From NCBI GenBank assembly GCA_910584495.1, contig CAJUAR010000008.1:1-55884 (forward strand): 55,884 bases of DNA, given 5' to 3'. The position numbers and the translations under genes are program-made. The DNA comes from an uncultured Muribaculaceae bacterium (GTDB taxonomy: Bacteria; Bacteroidota; Bacteroidia; Bacteroidales; Muribaculaceae). The notes below the pieces were generated by a model. It was not told the origin of the DNA. It saw nothing but the letters and a program-made list of their open reading frames with translations, and ran no database searches. Positions 44,042-51,367 of the stretch are shown piece after piece (within the stretch, counting starts at the first letter, position 1; every line of letters begins with the position of its first letter).

Positions 44042-45229
44042 ATGAAAACCACCATTGGAGTTTTCTTCGGCGGACGTTCCACCGAACACGAAATATCAGT
44101 AATCTCGGCCAATCAGGCCATGGCGGCTATCGATGCCAATAAGTACGACGTAGTGCCTGTCTATATCACAAAAGACGGCCGCTGGTTCACCGGCGAGGCC
44201 CTGCGCGATGTAAAGAACTACCGCAACACAAGCAAACTGCTCGAAAGCTGCACAGAGGTGTACATGCGCCCTATTTTTGGCGATTTCAATGTCTACCCCT
44301 CGCGTCCTAAAGGCCTTTTTGGCAAAGACAAACCACTGTTCACTCTCGATGCTGCCATACCGGTGCTTCATGGCTCAAACGGCGAAGACGGCATTTTCGA
44401 GGGTGTGCTCGAAACAATAGGTCTGCCCTACGCCGGCTGCAACACTCTTGCTTCGGCCAACGGCATGGACAAAATAACGATGAAAATGATTCTTGCCGCC
44501 GACGGCATTCCTGTGGTTGACTATGTGTGGTTCACCGACCGCCGCTGGAACAGCAAGAAAGACGAGCTTATTGCCGAAATCGAACAAAAAATAGGCTACC
44601 CCGTCATTGTCAAGCCTGCCAACCTTGGCTCCAGCGTGGGCATTGGCCGTGCCGACAAGCGCGAGCAGCTCACCGAACGAATCGATGACGCCTGCCGCTA
44701 CTCTGCCCGCATCATTGTCGAAGATCTTGTCGAGGACCTTCACGAAATCAACTGTGCTGTGCTTGGCGATGCCGACGACTATATCACATCGGTACTCGAA
44801 GAACCAATCAAGAGCGGCGAAATCCTATCCTACACCGACAAATATATGGGAGGCACCAAGGACAACCGCGGCATGCACGCCTCAAAGAAACGTATTCCCG
44901 CCGACCTTCCCGCCGATGTCACCGAGCGCATCCGTTTCCTTGCCGGAGAAACATTCCGCGTGCTCAGCTGCCACGGCGTGAGCCGCGTCGACCTGATGAT
45001 TGATGGCAAGAGCGACAACATATATGTCAACGAAATCAATACTATACCCGGCTCGCTATCGTTCTACCTCTGGGAAGCTGCAGGCATAAAGTTCGACGAA
45101 CTGATGGATCGGCTGGTGCATCTTGCCTTCGAACGCAAGCGCCGACAAGGCGGCAAAACAGTGAGCTACGATTCCAACATATTTGCCATGGGCGGCGGCA
45201 CCAAAGGTGTCAAAGGCTGCAAAAAATGA
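44042..45229 (+). CDS. ddl: D-alanine--D-alanine ligase (ATP-grasp)
   Basis: This 395-residue ATP-grasp ligase has FGGRSTEHEISVISA at the N-terminus, VLHGSNGEDGIFEGVLETIG cut as HGSNGEDG then EGVLETIGLPYAGCNTLASA, KPANLGSSVGIG, and the Mg-binding NEINTIPGS. The sequence after it (FYLWEAAGI) differs from the common SLFP form. A C-terminal 35-residue tail is Gly/Lys-rich. It would join two D-alanines, or D-Ala with a related D-acid, for the MurF-like enzyme encoded before it. Whether this is the cell's main Ddl cannot be told from the window. Confidence 0.88.
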   Translation: MKTTIGVFFGGRSTEHEISVISANQAMAAIDANKYDVVPVYITKDGRWFTGEALRDVKNYRNTSKLLESCTEVYMRPIFGDFNVYPSRPKGLFGKDKPLFTLDAAIPVLHGSNGEDGIFEGVLETIGLPYAGCNTLASANGMDKITMKMILAADGIPVVDYVWFTDRRWNSKKDELIAEIEQKIGYPVIVKPANLGSSVGIGRADKREQLTERIDDACRYSARIIVEDLVEDLHEINCAVLGDADDYITSVLEEPIKSGEILSYTDKYMGGTKDNRGMHASKKRIPADLPADVTERIRFLAGETFRVLSCHGVSRVDLMIDGKSDNIYVNEINTIPGSLSFYLWEAAGIKFDELMDRLVHLAFERKRRQGGKTVSYDSNIFAMGGGTKGVKGCKK

Positions 45230-45238
45230 TTTGGCAAT

Positions 45239-45303
45239 AACACACAATAGAAACAGAAGGCGCCTCCACTCGGTGGGGGCGCCTTCTGTTTCTATTGTGT
45301 GTT
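45239..45303. terminator. Bidirectional terminator, 31-bp stem
   Basis: A 26-bp perfect arm pair (45239-45264 with 45278-45303) continues through TCCAC/GTGGG to a 3-base loop. It sits between convergent genes and ends 7 bases before the stop of the minus-strand gene. There is no T-run, so part of its role may be blocking read-through or RNA stability. Confidence 0.85.
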
Positions 45304-45309
45304 ATGTAG

Positions 45310-46209
45310 TTATTTCACAAGTTCTTTAGCAACCTTGTTGCCACGGACAACGATAAAGAGGCCGTTTTCGGGCTGAGCCACGCGCACGCCCTGAAGGTTG
45401 TAGTAGACAGGAGCTACGTTGTTGTCAACAACCACGTCGGCAACGCCGGTGGTGTGTTCCTTGATAACGGGGAAGAAAGCCACCAACATCGGATCATCCT
45501 TAACATCGGGCATAACAGCCATGATAGTGCCGGTATAGTCGTCAGCAAGAGTTGTGTTAACTAAATTGTTATAAACCCATTCAGTAAATTCAGGCTCGGT
45601 TTCGCTTTCGCCAGACACGATTTCAGAACCGGCACTATAGTTAATTACGGTCCAGTCCGCATCAGCAATTTTGAATTCAACACCGGCAGGAATCATTGTT
45701 TCACCTTGGCAGTCGAACCAATATGTTTTGCCATCAGCAGTTTCCATTTGCCAAGTGGCCATGTATTCGTCTGTAGCATCGTTGAGCCAGGTATTCATAC
45801 CACCACGGAGATAAATCACAGCGTATTCGCCAGTTTCTGGTTTGGGTGTCGTAGTAGTAACAGTAATAGTAGAGAGATCAGCTGGTACAGTGATAGTCCA
45901 ATCACCTTTCCAAGGAACTATAATGTTCTGATCGCCGAGGGTTAGTTCAACAGCGTTGCCTACACTTTCCTCGGTCAAAGAAGCAGTGAGTGCACCGCCA
46001 TTGAATGTGTCCCAATCACCCATAACGGTAGAAAACTTGAACTGGGTGAGGTTGTTGATTGTAGTTGTGTAAGCACCGTCTTTGAGTTCGACAGTCATAG
46101 GTGTTTCGGGTGTCCAGTCGAGACCTTCACCGGCACCTACAAAATAGAGCTGGGCATTAGCGCCTACGAAAGTAGCGGCAGCAGCCAGCAGAGCGTAAAG
46201 CTTTTTCAT
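45310..46209 (-). CDS. Secreted SusE/F-like protein with T9SS-type C-terminal tail
   Basis: This 299-residue protein has a signal peptide (1-19, VGANA). Two beta-sandwich units resembling SusE/SusF or starch-binding domains follow (about 20-120: LYFVGAGEGLDW, FKFSTVMGDWDTFNGG, NIIVPWKGDWTITVPADL; about 125-240: IYLRGGMNTWL, YWFDCQG, EFKIADADW). The last 40 residues (APVYYNLQGVRVAQPENGLF then VVRGNKVAKELVK) look like the Por/T9SS type A sorting tails of Bacteroidales. Surface delivery and glycan binding are inferred. Confidence 0.72.
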   Translation of the reverse strand: MKKLYALLAAAATFVGANAQLYFVGAGEGLDWTPETPMTVELKDGAYTTTINNLTQFKFSTVMGDWDTFNGGALTASLTEESVGNAVELTLGDQNIIVPWKGDWTITVPADLSTITVTTTTPKPETGEYAVIYLRGGMNTWLNDATDEYMATWQMETADGKTYWFDCQGETMIPAGVEFKIADADWTVINYSAGSEIVSGESETEPEFTEWVYNNLVNTTLADDYTGTIMAVMPDVKDDPMLVAFFPVIKEHTTGVADVVVDNNVAPVYYNLQGVRVAQPENGLFIVVRGNKVAKELVK

Positions 46210-46247
46210 GCAAAGATGAATTAAGGGTTAATAAAATAAGTAAGAAA

Positions 46248-46278
46248 CGTCGAATCAGTCAACGTGGCTGATTCGACG
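46248..46278 (-). promoter_or_regulatory. Hairpin at the predicted transcription start of the SusE/F-like gene
   Basis: CGTCGAATCAG (46248-46258) and its complement (46268-46278) form an 11-bp stem with a 9-base loop. The hairpin lies 1 base downstream of the -7 box and 38 bases before the start codon. It may cap the mRNA 5' end, act as an operator, or end transcription from the TPR gene upstream. Confidence 0.6.
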
Positions 46279-46279
46279 A

Positions 46280-46309
46280 CAAATTTAGCAATAAATTTTG
46301 ATGTACAAA
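46280..46309 (-). promoter_or_regulatory. Promoter of the SusE/F-like gene
   Basis: On the minus strand TTTG (46309-46306), 18 bases, then TAAATTTG (46287-46280). Confidence 0.6.
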
Positions 46310-46385
46310 AATTTTTCGCCAAGAATTTACAATATTTTTTGGGGGAAAGCCGATTCGCCGCAAATTCGGTAATGGCTGCCAAAGG

Positions 46386-47852
46386 TCAAAACTTGCTGAA
46401 CGAAAGGAAATCGAAATAATCCCAAAACAGCTTGTCGGATGACGGATGAGCTTTCAGCTTGTCGGCAAAGATAAGGAAGGCACGTATGGCCATGCGGTAT
46501 AGAATCGGGGCTTCGGGCGCAAGGCTTTCGTAGAGCGGCCGCAGACGGTCGACCAAGCCCTCGGCACGGTCGTAGTGGCCGCATTTTATCAACGACAAAG
46601 CATACATGTAGACAAGGCACATGGCAGTGGCCGATGTCTGCAGTATTTGCTCCACCACATTGTTGTTATCGCACAGTTCGACTATTCGATCGTAGCGTTG
46701 CAAAGCAAAGAGAGCCTCGACAAAGATAATCCATTCCTGATCGTCGGGCAGCGGACCGCAGGCAAGACAAAGCTCGCACATGTCGCACATGTTCTCCCAC
46801 ATGTTGTGCATGCGCAGAGTGTTGAGCGTAACATCGAAATTGAGCTCGAGCACAGCATTGGGGTTGGTGGCAAAATAACGTTCAAGATAAGGCTTGCAAC
46901 CGTAGGGCGAACACAACAAGAGCTGTGTCATTGCCCGTGCTTCGTCGGGATGAACGTCGAGATAATCTTTGAGAGCTTTTGCCGCCTGGTTCTGAGCATG
47001 GTTGCGAGAGAGCATGGCACTGCGCACCTCCACGTAGATATATTCGTCGTCGAACGTCTCTTTGAGGTCTGGTAGAGCCTGGAGCATGTCGTTGACAAGA
47101 TATGGCGCATGCTCATATACAATTTGGGCCAGAGCCTGCCCTGCCCCGGGCGTGTTAACCGCCAGGGCTTTGGCATAATCAAATGTGCTTCGGGCTTCAG
47201 CTTCCAATCCCAATCCGGCCTGAGCCCGCAGGAGGTACATCCAGTACATTGACGAGAACGGCTCAATTTCGATCAGCTCGTCGGCAAGGACCTGAAGAGT
47301 TTTATAATCTTCGCAGGCATCGGCCTCGCGGGCAAGCTCAAACAACAGAGCATGGGTATACTGGGCCTTGCCTTTAAGCAAGTCGAGATGGTCGACGAGC
47401 CATTTATAGCAACCGAGGTCGACACCTAATTGCACAAAACGGATAACTTCTTCGTCGCCAAAATTTTCATACTGGTTGAGCAGATATACCAGTGCCTCCT
47501 CGGGGTTCTGCGGGCGGTCGATTTGCAGACGGATAATATCGAACAGAGCCGACGAGGCATCGGGATTGTCGGCCACATAGTCGGCCGCCGCTTCGGTACG
47601 TTCGTTGGAATAATCCTCGGTGGTGTCAAGATAGAGCAAGCCCTTGCGTTCGGCAAGCTGCATGCTCTCGGGGTAGAGACGTGCTCCGCACAGGAGCACT
47701 TCGAGCTGCACATAATCGTCGGACACATCTCCGGCATAGTCGTAGATTTCCACCAGCTCGTCCTCGTCGAAAAATCTTTCGGCGAGGGGCTGGTGCAAAG
47801 ACTGCCGGAAACGGTCGTAGAGTTCTTTTCTGCTGTTTGCTTCTTCGTCCAT
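46386..47852 (-). CDS. TPR-repeat cytoplasmic protein
   Basis: This 488-residue acidic protein has no signal peptide or membrane segment. It consists of helix pairs of TPR type throughout (for example DASSALFDIIRLQI, YWMYLLRAQAGLGLEAEARS, YMYALSLIKCGHYDRAEGLV). A Cys-rich patch (MCDMCELCLACG, about 378-389) is unusual. It lies 22 bases downstream of glnS and is probably co-transcribed. Protein-protein scaffolding is the only role I can infer. Confidence 0.82.
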   Translation of the reverse strand: MDEEANSRKELYDRFRQSLHQPLAERFFDEDELVEIYDYAGDVSDDYVQLEVLLCGARLYPESMQLAERKGLLYLDTTEDYSNERTEAAADYVADNPDASSALFDIIRLQIDRPQNPEEALVYLLNQYENFGDEEVIRFVQLGVDLGCYKWLVDHLDLLKGKAQYTHALLFELAREADACEDYKTLQVLADELIEIEPFSSMYWMYLLRAQAGLGLEAEARSTFDYAKALAVNTPGAGQALAQIVYEHAPYLVNDMLQALPDLKETFDDEYIYVEVRSAMLSRNHAQNQAAKALKDYLDVHPDEARAMTQLLLCSPYGCKPYLERYFATNPNAVLELNFDVTLNTLRMHNMWENMCDMCELCLACGPLPDDQEWIIFVEALFALQRYDRIVELCDNNNVVEQILQTSATAMCLVYMYALSLIKCGHYDRAEGLVDRLRPLYESLAPEAPILYRMAIRAFLIFADKLKAHPSSDKLFWDYFDFLSFSKF

Positions 47853-47874
47853 TTATGAATTAAAACAGAGCGTT

Positions 47875-49584
47875 TCAGCTATTTTTCTGCACTTTCTCCC
47901 ATGTATCTTTCAGGGCGATTGTGCGGTTAAAAATCAATTTGTCGGCAGTCGAATCGTAGTCGGGGGTGAAATATCCCACACGCTGGAACTGGAACTTGGT
48001 GCCCTGCTTTGCATTTTCGGCAATAAATGGTTCCACTTTGGCATTTTCCACCACGCGCAGCGAATCGGGGTTGAGCATGTCGCGGAAATCACGGTCGGGC
48101 TCAGCTGCCGGATTTTCTACAGCGAAAAGACGGTCGTAGAGTCGCACCGTGGCATCGACGGCGTGGCGTGCCGACACCCAGTGCAGAGTTCCTTTCACCT
48201 TGCGTGAAGCCCCCGGCATGCCGCTGAGGGTTTCGGGGTCGTAGGAGCAATGAAGTTCTGTGATGTTTCCTTGGGCATCCTTCACTGCTTCGTCACATTT
48301 AATAATATATGCACCTTTGAGACGCACTTCGGCACCGGGAGCCAGACGGAAGAACTTCTTAGGGGGATTTTCCATGAAATCGTCGCGCTCGATGTAGATT
48401 TCACGACAGAAAGGCATTTCGTGCACTCCGCTTTCGGGATCTTCGGGGTTGTTTTCCATCGTAACAATCTCTACTTTGTCCTCGGGATAGTTTGTAATGA
48501 CCACTTTCAGAGGATTCAACACGGCCATTGCACGCGTAGAGGTTCGGTTAAGGTCGTCGCGGACAGCATGTTCCAGAAGCGAGATGCTGTTGAGAGCCTC
48601 ATATTTAGTATAGCCGATGGTTTCAATAAAGTTGCGGATCGACTGCGGGGTGTAGCCGCGTCGACGCATACCGGAAATTGTGGGCATGCGAGGATCGTCC
48701 CATCCGGCCACAAGGCCTTCTTTGACGAGCTGCAGCAGCTTGCGCTTGCTCATCACGGTGTAGGTGAGATTCAGACGGTTGAACTCAATCTGGCGCGGGC
48801 AGTAGCTTTCGTCGGCAAGTTCTTTCACAAAGTACTCGTAGAGCGGACGGTGAGGCACAAATTCGAGCGTGCAGATGGAGTGGGTAACACCCTCGAAATA
48901 GTCGCTTTGCCCGTGTGCGAAGTCGTACATGGGATATACTTTCCACTTGGTGCCTGTGCGGTGGTGGGGTGTCTTGATTATGCGGTACATAATGGGGTCG
49001 CGGAAATGCATGTTCGACGACGCCATATCGATTTTTGCACGCAGCACACGCGAGCCCTCGTCGAACTCTCCGGCGTTCATGCGCATGAACAGGTCGAGGT
49101 TCTCTTCCACCGAACGGTTGCGGAAGGGGCTTTCCGTACCGGGCTGTGTGGGCGAGCCCTTCTGCTGCGCAATCTGCTCGCTGGTCTGGTCGTCGACGTA
49201 GGCTTTGCCTTCTTTAATCAGACGCACGGCAAGGTCGAAGAGCTGCGGGAAATAGTCCGAGGCATAGTACTCACGGTTGCCCCAGTCAAAGCCGAGCCAA
49301 TGAATGTCGTCGCGGATAGCATCGACATATTCCACATCTTCTTTCACCGGGTTTGTGTCGTCGAAACGCAGATTGCACGTGCCGCCGAACTTTTCGGCAA
49401 CGCCAAAGTCCATGCAGATGGCTTTTGCATGTCCGATGTGGAGATAACCGTTGGGTTCCGGAGGAAAACGTGTGTTGAGGCGTCCTCCATTTTTTCCGGC
49501 CTTGAGGTCATTATATACTTCTTCTTCAACAAAATTGAGACCCTTGGGCTCTTCGCCTTCGGTATTGATATTCTGTTCTGCCAT
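47875..49584 (-). CDS. glnS: Glutamine--tRNA ligase
   Basis: This 569-residue class I aminoacyl-tRNA synthetase charges tRNA-Gln. The HIGH motif is in PPEPNGYLHIGHAKAI (about 41-56), followed by RFDDTNP, DYFEGVTHSICTLEF and the KMSKS-equivalent VMSKRKL (about 277-283). A C-terminal anticodon-binding domain (about 340-560) completes it. Length and motifs are as in GlnRS rather than GluRS. It lies in the udk-lptB-glnS-TPR string. Confidence 0.96.
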   Translation of the reverse strand: MAEQNINTEGEEPKGLNFVEEEVYNDLKAGKNGGRLNTRFPPEPNGYLHIGHAKAICMDFGVAEKFGGTCNLRFDDTNPVKEDVEYVDAIRDDIHWLGFDWGNREYYASDYFPQLFDLAVRLIKEGKAYVDDQTSEQIAQQKGSPTQPGTESPFRNRSVEENLDLFMRMNAGEFDEGSRVLRAKIDMASSNMHFRDPIMYRIIKTPHHRTGTKWKVYPMYDFAHGQSDYFEGVTHSICTLEFVPHRPLYEYFVKELADESYCPRQIEFNRLNLTYTVMSKRKLLQLVKEGLVAGWDDPRMPTISGMRRRGYTPQSIRNFIETIGYTKYEALNSISLLEHAVRDDLNRTSTRAMAVLNPLKVVITNYPEDKVEIVTMENNPEDPESGVHEMPFCREIYIERDDFMENPPKKFFRLAPGAEVRLKGAYIIKCDEAVKDAQGNITELHCSYDPETLSGMPGASRKVKGTLHWVSARHAVDATVRLYDRLFAVENPAAEPDRDFRDMLNPDSLRVVENAKVEPFIAENAKQGTKFQFQRVGYFTPDYDSTADKLIFNRTIALKDTWEKVQKNS

Positions 49585-49614
49585 TATGATTGGTTTTATT
49601 GATTACTAAACGGA

Positions 49615-50451
49615 TTAGCCAAGACGTGTGCGGTAGAACACAAAGTCGCGGCCCAGATATTTTTCGCGCACCACGGGGTTTGCGGCCAGCTCTTCGGAAG
49701 TACCCTGGAAAAGGATTCGGCCTTCGAAGAGCAGATAGGCACGGTCGGTGATACGTAGTGTTTCCTGCGCGTTGTGGTCGGTGATGAGAATACCTATATT
49801 TTTGTCTTTCAGCTTGTAGACTATCGACTGTATGTCCTCGACAGCAATTGGGTCGACACCGGCAAAAGGTTCGTCGAGCATAATGAAACTGGGGTTGATG
49901 GCCAGGCATCGTGCAATCTCGGTGCGTCGGCGCTCGCCGCCCGAGAGTTGGTCGCCAAGATTTTTGCGTACTTTCTGCAGACGGAATTCGTCGATGAGGC
50001 TCTCAAGTTTTTCCTTTTGTTCCTCGGTGCTCATGTTCGTCATCTGGAGCACGGCTTTGATGTTGTCCTCCACGCTAAGTTTGCGAAACACCGACGGCTC
50101 CTGCGCCAGGTAGCCAATGCCGTTCTGCGCGCGTTTATAGACCGGGAAGCGTGTAATATTGAGGTCGTTGAGAAAAATCTGCCCCTCGTTTGGCTCAATC
50201 AGTCCCACAGTCATATAGAACGTTGTGGTCTTCCCTGCCCCGTTGGGACCAAGCAAGCCAACAATCTCGCCCTGTGTAACATCGATGGACACGTGGTTTG
50301 CCACCGTTCGCTTGCCATATTTTTTGACAAGGTTCTGGGTGCGGAGCACCATGCCCGAACGTTCGGGAGTTGTCTCACCGGCAGGCTCCTCTCGCTTTAC
50401 CTCGGTGCCCTGAGCCTGTTCTACTATGATTTCTTTTTTCTCCATGGACAT
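49615..50451 (-). CDS. lptB: LptB, LPS-export ABC ATPase
   Basis: This 278-residue ATPase powers lipopolysaccharide transport from the inner membrane with LptFGC. Motifs: Walker A GPNGAGKT, Q-loop YLAQEPSVFRKLSVEDNI, signature LSGGERRR, Walker B FIMLDEPFAGVDPIAVEDI (characteristic of LptB) and switch ITDHN. A Glu/Thr-rich extension of about 33 residues precedes the ATPase domain. The ATG at 50451 follows the udk stop by 1 base; ATG 50445 is equally possible. An ORF start at 50490 would overlap udk and is rejected. Confidence 0.94.
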   Translation of the reverse strand: MSMEKKEIIVEQAQGTEVKREEPAGETTPERSGMVLRTQNLVKKYGKRTVANHVSIDVTQGEIVGLLGPNGAGKTTTFYMTVGLIEPNEGQIFLNDLNITRFPVYKRAQNGIGYLAQEPSVFRKLSVEDNIKAVLQMTNMSTEEQKEKLESLIDEFRLQKVRKNLGDQLSGGERRRTEIARCLAINPSFIMLDEPFAGVDPIAVEDIQSIVYKLKDKNIGILITDHNAQETLRITDRAYLLFEGRILFQGTSEELAANPVVREKYLGRDFVFYRTRLG

Positions 50452-50452
50452 A

Positions 50453-51109
50453 TCAGAGAACAGCCGGCGAAAGGCCGCGCACCGAAGCACCTTTGTGCAG
50501 ACGGCTTTCGATGTAATCAGTCAACAGATTGATAGCCACTGTATTGCTTCCTCCTTGAGGCACTATCAAATCGGCATAGCGTTTCGAAGGTTCAATATAC
50601 TGGCAATGCATGGGCTTGAGAACGTCCTGGTAACGGTTTATGACAATCTCAGGTGTGCGGCCACGCTCTATGCAGTCGCGGGCAATGACGCGAATCAGAC
50701 GGTCGTCGGGGTCGGCATCGACAAACACTTTGATGTCGAGCATGTTGCGAATCGAAGGGTCGGTAAGCACCAGAATACCTTCTACAATGACAACATCGGC
50801 AGGCTTCACCTCCACAGTCTCGGCCTGGCGGGTGCAGGTGAGATAGGAATAGGTGGGCATTTGTATTGTCTTGCCTTCTTTGAGCTGTTTGAGATGCTCC
50901 ACAAGCAAAGACCACTCTATGGCATTGGGTTCGTCGAAATTGATTTTGGAACGTTCTTCCGGCGGTATATGGCTCGAATCTTTATAGTACGAATCCTGAG
51001 GCATCACTGCCACTTCTCCGGCCGGCAAGCTGTTGATAATCTTGTTCACGACCGTAGTTTTGCCCGAACCGGTGCCTCCGGCAATGCCTATGATTAGTGG
51101 ATGTTTCAT
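50453..51109 (-). CDS. udk: Uridine kinase
   Basis: This 218-residue kinase phosphorylates uridine and cytidine in pyrimidine salvage. Walker A is GGTGSGKT (about 11-18). Then come DSYYKD, NFDEPNAIEW, the VEGILVL strand, KVFVDADPDDRLIRVIARD and YIEPSKRYADLIVPQGG, all as in Udk. The start MKHPLIIGIAGG is the usual family start; an ATG at 51136 is nine codons further up. It heads the string udk-lptB-glnS-TPR. Confidence 0.94.
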   Translation of the reverse strand: MKHPLIIGIAGGTGSGKTTVVNKIINSLPAGEVAVMPQDSYYKDSSHIPPEERSKINFDEPNAIEWSLLVEHLKQLKEGKTIQMPTYSYLTCTRQAETVEVKPADVVIVEGILVLTDPSIRNMLDIKVFVDADPDDRLIRVIARDCIERGRTPEIVINRYQDVLKPMHCQYIEPSKRYADLIVPQGGSNTVAINLLTDYIESRLHKGASVRGLSPAVL

Positions 51110-51212
51110 TTTATTCTGAATAATTCGCTGCAACAAGCTTAATTACGAAAAGTCTCCGAGTGAAACCGTGGAGGGTTGACAAATACCAATACGGCACACG
51201 TCATAAGACTTG

Positions 51213-51243
51213 CAAAATTACTCTTTTTAATCGATATTTCAAA
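51213..51243 (-). promoter_or_regulatory. Promoter of udk-lptB-glnS-TPR
   Basis: On the minus strand TTTG (51243-51240), exactly 19 bases, then TAATTTTG (51220-51213). The leader to the udk ATG is about 100 bases. In the rest of 51244-51367 I see no gene and only weak hairpins. Confidence 0.75.
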
Positions 51244-51367
51244 ATTTATTGACAACCTGTCTGTGCGGCAAACTGTCTGTCGACAAACGGCACGCGGGCC
51301 TTGAGGAATTAGCACCCTCCCTCCTCTTTGTTGAGGGCCGGTCTCTTTATCTTTTATATCGAACGAA

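Noticed and set aside
48250..49602. A 450-residue plus-strand ORF opposite glnS
   Set aside because: It is an antisense shadow of a clear glutaminyl-tRNA synthetase gene.
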